Program-made: the position numbers and the translations under genes | Assembly (NCBI RefSeq): GCF_900089605.1 | Contig: NZ_LT594324.1 | Location: forward strand, 2,542,001 to 2,606,000 | Source: Micromonospora narathiwatensis | Lineage (GTDB): Bacteria; Actinomycetota; Actinomycetes; Mycobacteriales; Micromonosporaceae | Reading direction: 5' to 3' | Length of the DNA stretch: 64,000 nt | Part shown: positions 26,764 to 33,929 of the stretch, piece after piece | Layout: each line of letters opens with the position of its first letter | Position numbering within the stretch: position 1 is the stretch's first letter | Notes under the pieces: generated by a model | Told to the model about the DNA's origin: nothing | Databases searched by the model: none | Seen by the model: only the letters and a program-made list of their open reading frames with translations

Positions 26764-26940
26764 ATATAGTGGCAGCGCAACTGGGCGGACCATGATCGAC
26801 GCGGTCGTGGTCCGCATGGGGGAGGTCCCAGCCCGGGATCGCGAAGGGCGCCGGCGCTGACCGGCCGGCAACGCGCACGTCCGGAACCGGAGCGGCCGAT
26901 CGTGGTCGGCCGCCGGACCGTGCTGCGAAGGGAGGGTTCG
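26764..26940 (+). promoter_or_regulatory. Promoter and long structured leader of the pgsA-like gene
   Basis: TATAGT at 26766-26771 is a good -10, so transcription would start near 26778 and leave a leader of about 160 nt. The leader folds strongly: a 12-bp stem (two G-U pairs) at 26785-26796/26804-26815, an interrupted GGT..CAGC/GCTGACC stem enclosing a GC-rich arm, the segment CCGGCCGGCAACGCG, and an 8-bp perfect hairpin at 26892-26899/26906-26913 just before the Shine-Dalgarno. The GCTG...CCGGCAAC part recalls the SAM-I/SAM-IV clan, but the rest of that consensus is missing, so no class is assigned. Confidence 0.5.
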
Positions 26941-27579
26941 GTGTCGCGTCGGCCGGCTCCATCGGAGCACCCGGCTCCCGGTTCGACGGCGGTCGTGGGG
27001 GACCGCGTCCTCACCCTGCCGAACCTGATCAGTTTCGTCCGGCTCGTCGGCGTACCGCTCTTCCTCTACCTGTTCCTCGTCGCCCGGGCGGACGTGGCGG
27101 CGATCGTCGTGCTGGCCATCGGTGGCACCAGCGACTGGGTCGACGGCTGGCTGGCCCGGCGGCTGCACCAGGTCAGCCGCCTCGGTGAGCTGCTCGATCC
27201 GCTCGCCGACCGGCTCTACATCCTGGCCACGCTGCTGGCGTTCACCGCTCGCGAGGTGGTGCCGTGGCAGTTCACCGCGGCGCTGCTGGCCCGCGAGCTG
27301 CTCCTGCTCGGCTCGCTCGGGGTGCTGCGCCGCTACGGTTACGGGCCGCCGCCGGTGCACTACGTCGGCAAGACGGCCACCTTCCTGCTGCTGGCCGCGT
27401 TCCCGATCCTGCTGCTCGCCGCCGCGTCGCCGGCGATCGCCACGGTGACCGCGGCGATCGGCTGGGGGCTGGCCTGGTGGGGCCTGGTGCTCTACTGGGT
27501 GGCCGGCGCGATGTACGTGGTGCAGGCCAGTCGACTGGTCCGGGCGATGCGGGCGCGCCGGGCGGGAGCGGCGGCGTGA
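26941..27579 (+). CDS. CDP-alcohol phosphatidyltransferase (PgsA-like)
   Basis: The product is 212 aa with about five or six membrane helices. The complete CDP-alcohol phosphotransferase motif is visible: D-W-V-D-G-W-L-A-R-R ... G-E-L-L-D-P-L-A-D, with all Asp residues for the two metals. It transfers a phosphatidyl group from CDP-diacylglycerol to an alcohol in the inner membrane. By gene order it corresponds to Rv1822 (pgsA2); the acceptor is unproven. The GTG at 26941 is chosen because AAGGGAGGG precedes it. It overlaps the next gene (GTGA) and opens the conserved gcvH-garA cluster. Confidence 0.9.
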   Translation: MSRRPAPSEHPAPGSTAVVGDRVLTLPNLISFVRLVGVPLFLYLFLVARADVAAIVVLAIGGTSDWVDGWLARRLHQVSRLGELLDPLADRLYILATLLAFTAREVVPWQFTAALLARELLLLGSLGVLRRYGYGPPPVHYVGKTATFLLLAAFPILLLAAASPAIATVTAAIGWGLAWWGLVLYWVAGAMYVVQASRLVRAMRARRAGAAA

Positions 27580-28523
27580 CCACGGGGTCCGGGGACAAGG
27601 GCCGGGACCCGTCGGCGCGGTCGTACGCGCCGGACTTTCTCACCGAGTTGTTCCGCAACCCCCTCGATCCGGGGTACGCCGCCGCGGCGGAGCGGCGTCG
27701 GCAGGTGCCGCCGTCGCGGTGGCGGCGGCTGTTGTCCCGTCCGGTCAGCCTGGTGGTGCTCGCGACGATCGGGCTCCTGTTCGCGGTCGCGTACCGGGAG
27801 ACGGTCGCGGAGGAGCCGAGCCGGGCGAAGGCGCGGGCCGGGTTGATCGCCGAGATCAAGCAGCGGGAGGCGGAGACGGACCGGTTGACCGCCCAGGCCG
27901 ACCAGTTGCGCGAGGAGGTCGGGCGGCAGCGTGATGCGGCGTTGAGCGGTGCGCAGGCGTCCCGGCTGCGGAACATGGAGGCGGGTACGGGCCTGGGCCG
28001 GGTGCGTGGTGACGGCGTGGTGGTGCGGCTGGCCGACGCGCCGCGGGACAAGGACGCGGTGACGGGCGCGGATGCCGGCCCGGACCGGGTGTTGTACTCG
28101 GACCTGCAGACGGTGGCGAACGATCTGTGGGCGGCGGGCGCGGAGGCGATCGCGATCAACGGGCAGCGGTTGACGGCGACGACGACGATCCGTCAGGCCG
28201 GTGAGGCGATCCTGGTGGACTACCGCCCGGTGACGAGCCCGTACGAGGTGACGGCGATCGGTCCGGGATCGATGCGGGACCGGTTCGACGAGAGCCGGGC
28301 GGCGGATCTGATGCGTTACTTGGCGCGGGTCACCGGAATGTCGTACGGGGTGAAGAAGGCGGGGGACCTCACCCTGCCGGCTGCCCCGCAGCCGCGGCTA
28401 CGCTACGCCGAGCCCTCGGTGAGTCCGAGCCCGCAGCCGTCGGGTTCGGGTGCCGCCGGTTCTTCCAGTCCCGGGCCGTCCCGGCCGGGGACGTCTTCCA
28501 GCCCCTCCGGAGGTGGTCGATGA
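27576..28523 (+). CDS. DUF881 protein (first copy)
   Basis: The product is 315 aa: a cytoplasmic N-terminus of about 60 residues, one membrane helix (VSLVVLATIGLLFAVAY), a coiled coil (IKQREAETDRLTAQADQLREEV), then the extracytoplasmic DUF881 domain (GDGVVVRLAD, DLQTVANDLWAAGAEAIAINGQRL) and a Ser/Pro-rich tail. DUF881 proteins resemble a half of septal-ring-associated factors and stand next to the small basic protein in actinobacteria and firmicutes. Function is not settled. The GTG at 27576 overlaps the pgsA-like stop; it overlaps the next start by ATGA. Confidence 0.88.
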   Translation: MTTGSGDKGRDPSARSYAPDFLTELFRNPLDPGYAAAAERRRQVPPSRWRRLLSRPVSLVVLATIGLLFAVAYRETVAEEPSRAKARAGLIAEIKQREAETDRLTAQADQLREEVGRQRDAALSGAQASRLRNMEAGTGLGRVRGDGVVVRLADAPRDKDAVTGADAGPDRVLYSDLQTVANDLWAAGAEAIAINGQRLTATTTIRQAGEAILVDYRPVTSPYEVTAIGPGSMRDRFDESRAADLMRYLARVTGMSYGVKKAGDLTLPAAPQPRLRYAEPSVSPSPQPSGSGAAGSSSPGPSRPGTSSSPSGGGR

Positions 28524-28852
28524 TCGCGGTGCTGGCGTTGCTCGTCGGTGTGGTGCTCGGGGTGTATCTGGACCCCACGGTGCCCGCGGCGTTGCAGCCG
28601 TACCTGCCGATCGCGGTGGTGGCGGCGCTCGACGCCGTGTTCGGCGGGGTCCGGGCGAAGCTGGACAAGATTTTCGACGACAAGCAGTTCGTGGTGTCGT
28701 TCATTTCGAACGTGCTGGTGGCGGCGCTGATCGTGTATCTGGGTGACCAGCTGGGGGTGGGCGGTCAGCTCTCCACCGGTGTGGTGGTCGTGCTCGGGGT
28801 GCGCATCTTCGGGAACGTGGCGGCGATCCGCCGGCACCTGTTCCGGGCGTAG
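28520..28852 (+). CDS. sbp: Small basic protein (DUF1290)
   Basis: The product is 110 aa with about three membrane helices (MIAVLALLVGVVLGVYL, LPIAVVAALDAVFGGV, SNVLVAALIVYLGDQLGVG) and the family mark FGGVRAKLDKIFDDKQF between them. In Bacillus and actinobacteria sbp lies between DUF881 or ftsZ-region genes. It is a membrane protein of unknown function. Start and stop overlap or nearly touch its neighbours, so it is one transcript with both DUF881 genes. Confidence 0.9.
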   Translation: MIAVLALLVGVVLGVYLDPTVPAALQPYLPIAVVAALDAVFGGVRAKLDKIFDDKQFVVSFISNVLVAALIVYLGDQLGVGGQLSTGVVVVLGVRIFGNVAAIRRHLFRA

Positions 28853-28862
28853 GTTTGTGGCG

Positions 28863-29771
28863 ATGAGCGAGGAACACAGGGAGACGGGGACCGGTTGGCC
28901 GGAGCCGGCGGAACCGGCGCGGCCCTCGGGGCCGGCGGGTGAGCCGGATCCGCGGCCGGACGCGCCCGATCCGGACGAGTTGAGCCCGTTGACGCCGGCC
29001 GAGCGGGAGGCGGACGCGCCGCCGGCGGAGGAGTCGGCGGGTGAGGAGCCGAGCGGGTCGGCGGCGCCGGTGTCGCGGCGGTTGACGTCGGCGGGCGCGA
29101 TGATCGCGGTGTTGTTGGCGTTGCTGGGGTTCACCCTGGTGGTGCAGTTGAAGACGACGTCGACGGATTCGAGCCTGACGGCGACGCGCGAGGAGGACCT
29201 GGTCCGGATCTCGTCTGATCTGGATTCGCGGGAGCGCCGGCTGCGGCAGGACATCGCGGCGTTGGAGGACAGCCAGCGGCAGCTGCGCTCGGGTGAGCAG
29301 GGCCGGCAGGCGGCGTTGGACGAGGCGACGCGGCGGGCGGACGAGTTGGGCATCCTGGCGGGTACGTTGCCGGCGGTGGGGCCGGGGTTGTCGGTGCGGT
29401 TCGTGGGTGGTGGCAAGGCGATCGCGGCGACGCGGATCCTGGACGCGGTGCAGGAGTTGCGGGGCGCGGGCGCGGAGGCGATGCAGATCGCCGGGTCGGA
29501 CGGTGCGGCGGTGCGGGTCATCGCGTCGACGTATTTCGTGGACGCGCAGGGCGGTGGCCTGATGGTGGACGGGCGGCGCTTGACCGGTCCGTACACCATT
29601 CTGGTGATCGGTGATTCGGCGACGATGCGTACGGCGTTGAACATCCCCGGCGGGGTGGTCGCATCGGTGGCGGATGACGGCGGTAACGTGATCGTCGAGG
29701 ATCGTGAGGCTGTGGAGGTTTCGCAGCTGCACGCGCCGATCAAGCTGGAACACGCCCGGCCGGTCTCCTGA
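28863..29771 (+). CDS. DUF881 protein (second copy)
   Basis: The product is 302 aa: an acidic, Pro/Glu-rich cytoplasmic N-terminus of ~75 residues, one membrane helix (AGAMIAVLLALLGFTLVVQL), a coiled coil (LDSRERRLRQDIAALEDSQ) and the DUF881 domain (AVGPGLSVRFVGG, ILDAVQELRGAGAEAMQIAG). It is a paralogue of the gene at 27576, corresponding to Rv1825. The ATG at 28863 lies 10 nt after the sbp stop, with GGTTTGTGG as a weak Shine-Dalgarno. Confidence 0.88.
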   Translation: MSEEHRETGTGWPEPAEPARPSGPAGEPDPRPDAPDPDELSPLTPAEREADAPPAEESAGEEPSGSAAPVSRRLTSAGAMIAVLLALLGFTLVVQLKTTSTDSSLTATREEDLVRISSDLDSRERRLRQDIAALEDSQRQLRSGEQGRQAALDEATRRADELGILAGTLPAVGPGLSVRFVGGGKAIAATRILDAVQELRGAGAEAMQIAGSDGAAVRVIASTYFVDAQGGGLMVDGRRLTGPYTILVIGDSATMRTALNIPGGVVASVADDGGNVIVEDREAVEVSQLHAPIKLEHARPVS

Positions 29772-29817
29772 CCGGTCGCGGCCGCGCCGGTTCCCCCGGT
29801 GCACCGATGGATGAAGG

Positions 29818-30207
29818 ATGCTGCTGGTGATTCCTGAGGATCTGCGGTACACCGCCGAGCACGAGTGGGTGGTCGGTGGGGACGGCGGGGCCGTCCGGGT
29901 CGGTATCACGCACTTCGCGCAGGACGCGCTGGGTGACATCGTGTTCGTCCAGTTGCCGGAGGTGGGTGCGGTGGTGGCCGCGGGCGAGTCGTTGGGTGAG
30001 ATCGAGTCGACCAAGAGCGTGTCGGAGATCTACGCCCCGCTGAGTGGCACGGTGGCGGCGCGCAACGAGGCGTTGGCCGACACCCCTGAGGTGATCAACA
30101 CGGATCCGTACGGTGCGGGGTGGTTGGTGGAGATCACTCCGGATGATCCGGCGGCGGTCGAGGGTTTGCTGACCGCTGGTGCGTACCGCGAGCTCACTGA
30201 GAGCTGA
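29818..30207 (+). CDS. gcvH: Glycine cleavage system H protein
   Basis: The product is 129 aa. The lipoyl domain is clear: LRYTAEHEWV, VGITHFAQDALGDIVFVQLP, then the lipoylated lysine in GEIESTKSVSEIYAP (residue 66) and NTDPYGAGWLVEI. It carries the aminomethyl group between the P, T and L proteins. An alternative GTG start at 29827 (VIPEDLRYT) has the better Shine-Dalgarno spacing to AAGGA; the longer form is listed. gcvP is 8 kb downstream with its own riboswitch; gcvT and lpd are absent from the window. Confidence 0.95.
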   Translation: MLLVIPEDLRYTAEHEWVVGGDGGAVRVGITHFAQDALGDIVFVQLPEVGAVVAAGESLGEIESTKSVSEIYAPLSGTVAARNEALADTPEVINTDPYGAGWLVEITPDDPAAVEGLLTAGAYRELTES

Positions 30208-30423
30208 TTGTGTCGTCCCGGGCGGCGGGCCTGTCTCCGCGCGTCCGGTTGCCCTGCATTTCGGCGCTGGCTAGGCTCGCCCAGTCGACCGAGAACCCAA
30301 AAGTTGAGCGTTGTGGAGTGCGCCTTCCCGGGCACGGGGAGCCAGCCGCCGGGTGTGTGACTGCCCGGCGGCCAGACCCGCCATTACCCCGACGCCGACC
30401 GAACAGATCCGTGAGGTGGTCCC

Positions 30424-30873
30424 ATGACGCGGCCAGACGACGAGTTCCCCCCACTCGACGTCACTTCGACGCTCAATCTCGGTTCGCTCGACGAAGTGCT
30501 GGAGGGGCCGGACACCGATGTGGTGCCGAGCCGGATGTCCGGCTCGTTGCCGCCGGGGATGGCGCTGCTGGTGGTTCGTCGGGGTCCGAACGCGGGCGCC
30601 CGGTTCCTGTTGGACCACGATGTGACGACCAGCGGCCGGCACCCGGACAGTGACATTTTCCTCGATGACGTGACGGTTTCTCGGCGGCACGCCGAGTTCC
30701 ACCGTGATGGTGGCACGTTCACGGTGCGGGACGTGGGCAGCCTGAACGGCACGTACGTGAACCGGGAGCGGGTCGAGGCGGCCACGCTGAGCAATGGTGA
30801 CGAGGTGCAGATCGGTAAGTTCCGGGTGGTGTTCATCGCCGGGCCGCGTCCGGAGGAGGCCGGCCGGGGGTGA
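30424..30873 (+). CDS. garA: FHA-domain protein, GarA/OdhI-like
   Basis: The product is 149 aa. A flexible N-terminus of ~45 residues precedes an FHA domain with all phosphothreonine-contact motifs: TSGRHPDSDIFL, VSRRHAEF and DVGSLNGTYVN. GarA/OdhI binds and inhibits 2-oxoglutarate dehydrogenase and is switched off by PknB/PknG phosphorylation of an N-terminal ETT motif. Here the corresponding segment is LDVTSTLNLGSLDE, with separated threonines rather than a TT pair. The ATG at 30424 has GTGAGGTGG upstream. It overlaps the following MerR gene (GTGA). Confidence 0.88.
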   Translation: MTRPDDEFPPLDVTSTLNLGSLDEVLEGPDTDVVPSRMSGSLPPGMALLVVRRGPNAGARFLLDHDVTTSGRHPDSDIFLDDVTVSRRHAEFHRDGGTFTVRDVGSLNGTYVNRERVEAATLSNGDEVQIGKFRVVFIAGPRPEEAGRG

Positions 30874-31625
30874 ACGAGCCTGCGGCTTCGACGCCGCCCG
30901 GGGCGGCACGTTCCACCGCGCTGATGAGCATCGGTGAGGTGTTGGCGCAGCTGCGGGTGGAGTTCCCGGACGTCACCATCTCGAAGTTGCGGTTTCTGGA
31001 GGCCGAGGGCCTGGTGGAGCCGCAGCGGACGGCGGCGGGGTATCGGAAGTACAGCTGGGACGATGTGGCGCGGTTGCGGTTCGTGTTGACCGCGCAGCGG
31101 GACCAGTATCTGCCGTTGCGGGTGATCCGTGAGCAGTTGGCGGAGTGGGACGGGTCGGGTGCGGCGTCGGGTCGGCAACGGCCGACGTTGGTGGCGGTCG
31201 GTCCCGGTGGTGAGGTGCCGGGCCGGGAGATGGCGGAGTCCGCCGAGCCGGCCGAGGTCCGGTTGGGGCGGTCGGATCTGCTGGCCCGCAGTGGGCTCGC
31301 CGAGTCGACGTTGGCCGAGTTGGAGCGGCTCGGTGTGCTGGTGTCGGATCCGCCGGGTTGGTACGACGCGGATGCGTTGATCATCGCGTCGGCGGTGGCG
31401 GCGTTGGCGTCGTACGGGTTGGAGCCGCGGCATCTGCGGGGGTATCGGACGGCGGCGGATCGGGAGGTCGGTCTGTTCGCGCAGTTGGTGGCTCCGTTGG
31501 CGCGGCAGAGTGATCCGGCGGCGCGGGCTCGGGCGGCGGAGACGGCGCGGGAGCTGGTGGCGTTGTCGCAGCAGTTGCACGCGGCGTTGGTGCGGGTGGG
31601 GCTGCGGTCGACGTTGGGCCGGTGA
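30870..31625 (+). CDS. ftsR: MerR-family regulator, FtsR-like
   Basis: The product is 251 aa. A MerR N-terminal domain (MSIGEVLAQLRVEFPDVTISKLRFLEAEGLVEPQRTAAGYRKY) is followed by a second ligand-like helical region including ELERLGVLVSDPPGWY. By size, sequence and position after garA it matches Rv1828/FtsR, which in Corynebacterium activates ftsZ. It is therefore probably a regulator of cell division genes here also. The GTG at 30870 overlaps the garA stop. Confidence 0.85.
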   Translation: MNEPAASTPPGAARSTALMSIGEVLAQLRVEFPDVTISKLRFLEAEGLVEPQRTAAGYRKYSWDDVARLRFVLTAQRDQYLPLRVIREQLAEWDGSGAASGRQRPTLVAVGPGGEVPGREMAESAEPAEVRLGRSDLLARSGLAESTLAELERLGVLVSDPPGWYDADALIIASAVAALASYGLEPRHLRGYRTAADREVGLFAQLVAPLARQSDPAARARAAETARELVALSQQLHAALVRVGLRSTLGR

Positions 31626-31841
31626 GGGTGTGGTGGGGCCGGGTGCCGTGGGGTGCCCGGCCTCGGCCGTCGGTGGGCGCGGAAAGATCTGTCCCGGGAA
31701 GCGTGTCGTAGGCTTGCCGGGGTAAGCCCTTCCTGGCGAGGCGTGGTGCACGTAGCGCATGGGGCTCTCGTGTCGCGGTCCGTGTACCGTGCAGGGAAGG
31801 GCGCGGGTGCGGGCGTAGGTGACAACGACACGGAGGCGGCG

Positions 31842-32306
31842 GTGCGCGAGCTGAGCGTGGTCGGAGTTCGGGTGGAGCTCCCCAGCAACCAGCCGATCGT
31901 CCTGCTGCGGGAGGTCGAAGGGGACCGCTATCTGCCGATCTGGATCGGCGCGGTCGAGGCGACGGCGATCGCCTACGAGCAGCAGGGGGTCAAGCCGGCG
32001 CGGCCGTTGACGCATGATCTGTTGCGGGACGTGCTGGCGGCGTTGCAGGCGCCGTTGCGGGCGGTGGAGATCACCGAGTTGAAGGAGAACGTCTTCTACG
32101 CCGATCTGTTGATCGGTGACGGGGTGCGGGTGTCGGCGCGGCCGAGCGATTCCATCGCGTTGGCGTTGCGGGTCGGGGCCCCGATTCGTTGTGCGGAGCA
32201 GGTCCTCAGCGAGGCGGGGATCGTGATCCCGGACGAGCAGGAGGACGAGGTGGAGAAGTTCCGGGAGTTCCTGGAGCAGGTGCGGCCGGAGGACTTCGCG
32301 GGCTGA
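31842..32306 (+). CDS. Bifunctional nuclease family (BFN, DUF151) protein
   Basis: The product is 154 aa. It shows the BFN pattern: LREVEGDRYLPIWIGAVEATAIAYEQQG, RPLTHDLLRDVLAAL, ENVFYADLLIGDG and ARPSDSIALALRVGAPI. In Thermotoga the family has a compact fold and in plants nuclease activity; its bacterial role is unclear. It corresponds to Rv1829. The GTG at 31842 is chosen for GGAGG 5 nt upstream. It lies 216 bp after ftsR. Confidence 0.88.
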   Translation: MRELSVVGVRVELPSNQPIVLLREVEGDRYLPIWIGAVEATAIAYEQQGVKPARPLTHDLLRDVLAALQAPLRAVEITELKENVFYADLLIGDGVRVSARPSDSIALALRVGAPIRCAEQVLSEAGIVIPDEQEDEVEKFREFLEQVRPEDFAG

Positions 32307-32516
32307 GTGCGGGCCGGTCGGCTGGCAAGTGCGGTGCGGCGGTGGACGTCACGGTAGGTGACGGCACGCCGCTGTGGGTGATCTTCCGGTTGTCGGCGCG
32401 GCGTGTCGCGGTGCGTCCTGCGTGGTAACTCCCGATGGCGGCGATAGGGTTGCGGTGTCGAGGGGTGCACGTACGGGGAGATGACGTGTCGCCGCACGGG
32501 CGGGGAGGTTTTCCGG

Positions 32517-33095
32517 ATGCACGAGCCGCGGGATCCTGGTCCGAGTACGGAGCAGCAGGCGGGTGTGGTGGGGCCTGAGCCGGGCGGTGACGGCGAGGTC
32601 GGCTACCGGGGTGTGACGGCCTGCCACGCGGTGGGTATCAGCTATCGGCAGTTGGACTACTGGGCTCGGACGGGCCTCGTCGTGCCGAGTGTGCGGGACG
32701 CGTCGGGGTCGGGGACGTCTCGGCTGTATTCGTTCCGCGACCTCGTGGTGTTGAAGGTCGTGAAGCGGCTGTTGGACGCCGGGGTGTCGTTGCAGAACAT
32801 CCGGAAGGCGATCGAGGCGCTGCGGTCGCGTGGGGTGGAGGACCTGGCGGGCATCACGTTGATTTCCGACGGTACGACGGTGTTCGAGTGCCGGTCGCCG
32901 GAGGAGGTGGTCGACCTGTTGCAGGGCGGCCAGGGGGTGTTCGGCATCGCGATCGGTGGCGCGTTCAAGGAGATCCAGGGTTCGTTGTCGAACTTGCCGG
33001 CGGAGCCGGTGGGTGGTCCGCCGCCGGCGGTGGATCCGCCGGAGTCGGTGGGTGACGAGTTGGCGGCGCGTCGGGCGCGTCGTCGGGCGGGCTGA
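32517..33095 (+). CDS. MerR-family regulator (Rv1830-like)
   Basis: The product is 192 aa. After a short Pro/Gly-rich N-terminus comes a MerR winged helix (GVTACHAVGISYRQLDYWARTGLVVPS, SGTSRLYSFRDLVVLKVVKRLLDAG) and a C-terminal helical part ending in a basic RRARRRAG. In mycobacteria the orthologous position is held by ResR/McdR, a regulator of growth and division. The ATG at 32517 is preferred over 32481 because GGGGAGG lies at the right distance; the earlier one abuts its Shine-Dalgarno. Confidence 0.85.
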   Translation: MHEPRDPGPSTEQQAGVVGPEPGGDGEVGYRGVTACHAVGISYRQLDYWARTGLVVPSVRDASGSGTSRLYSFRDLVVLKVVKRLLDAGVSLQNIRKAIEALRSRGVEDLAGITLISDGTTVFECRSPEEVVDLLQGGQGVFGIAIGGAFKEIQGSLSNLPAEPVGGPPPAVDPPESVGDELAARRARRRAG

Positions 33096-33117
33096 GTCGA
33101 CCCCAGGCGTTTTTTCG

Positions 33118-33152
33118 AGGATCGCGTCGTGGCTGAGGCCCGGCGCGATCCT
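33118..33152 (+). terminator. Terminator of the gcvH-garA-merR cluster
   Basis: AGGATCGCG (33118-33126) pairs with CGCGATCCT (33144-33152), followed by TTGTT, 22 bp after the MerR stop. The rest of 33153-33531 shows no gene, only promoter-like sequence. Confidence 0.65.
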
Positions 33153-33412
33153 TTGTTCGGCACCTCGGTGCCCGGTGCGGTCCGGTTGGTGGGACTGGCG
33201 GCCGGTGCCGGGTCGTTGCCGGTCGCGGGTGGCGTTGCCGGTGGTCAGGGGCGGTTGCCGGGGTGGTGGACGGGCCGGGGTGGGGCCGGTCCATGGTGGA
33301 GAGGTGTCACGTGGAGCTGTCCGGTGCCGGTCGGCGAACCGTGTGGCTGATGAGCACATTGACCGGACGGCGGGTGTCAAGAATCTGATAGGCCGGACGT
33401 GACCTTGTCCGG

Positions 33413-33424
33413 ATAGCGCGCTAT
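33413..33424. promoter_or_regulatory. 12-bp perfect palindrome at the globin promoter
   Basis: ATAGCGCGCTAT overlaps a possible -10 (TATGGT, 33422-33427) about 107 bp upstream of the truncated haemoglobin start. Its place suggests an operator. It does not match a NsrR or FNR/Crp consensus that I know. Confidence 0.45.
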
Positions 33425-33531
33425 GGTCCCACACGGTCGTGCTGGCGACGACGTCACGGCAACTCCCCGCCAGCCGGCCGGTTGCCCCTCCGCGCCGATC
33501 GGCGTGGCCCTGCGTGTTGGAAGGAACGACC

Positions 33532-33927
33532 GTGACGGTTACTGAAGAGACCGCGCCCTCCCACTACGAGCGGATCGGCGGCGCCGCTTCGGTGAAGGCG
33601 GCGGTGGCGCTGTTCTACGACAAGGTGCTCGCCGACCCGGAACTCGTCGGCTACTTCGCCGAGGTCAACATGGCGGAGCAGCGGCGGCACCTGGCGCTGA
33701 TGTTGACCGTGGTGCTCGGCGGTCCGAACGAGTACGCCGGTCGGGAACTGGCCGAGGCGCACCAGCCGTTGAACATCCCGGTGGCGCACTACGTCATGGT
33801 CGGCGAGCACCTGACCGCGACGCTGACGGAGCTGGGCGTGCCTGCGGACATCATCACCGACGTGCAGGTCGTGCTGGAGAAGGTGCAGGACCAGGTGGTG
33901 GCCCAGGGACGCGGGACGGGCGCCTGA
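33532..33927 (+). CDS. Group 1 truncated haemoglobin
   Basis: The product is 131 aa: YERIGGAASVKAAVALFYDKVLADPEL, then MAEQRRHLALMLTVVLGG with the phenylalanine-cap region, AHQPLNIPVAHYVMVGEHL carrying the proximal His, and a C-terminal helix. This is the 2-over-2 globin fold that binds haem and reacts with O2 and NO. The GTG at 33532 has GGAAGGA. It is followed 2 nt later by the flavohaemoglobin-like gene, which suggests a joint NO-detoxifying or oxygen-sensing operon. Confidence 0.92.
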   Translation: MTVTEETAPSHYERIGGAASVKAAVALFYDKVLADPELVGYFAEVNMAEQRRHLALMLTVVLGGPNEYAGRELAEAHQPLNIPVAHYVMVGEHLTATLTELGVPADIITDVQVVLEKVQDQVVAQGRGTGA

Positions 33928-33929
33928 GT

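Noticed and set aside
26776..26940. Calling the pgsA leader a SAM-IV riboswitch
   Set aside because: Only the GCTG...CCGGCAAC part is similar. The upstream conserved half of the class is missing and the downstream gene is not a methionine or SAM gene.
32379..32395. Identical 17-mer TGATCTTCCGGTTGTCG also at 59749-59765
   Set aside because: In such a GC-biased 64-kb sequence one 17-base match is expected by chance, and the two contexts share nothing else.
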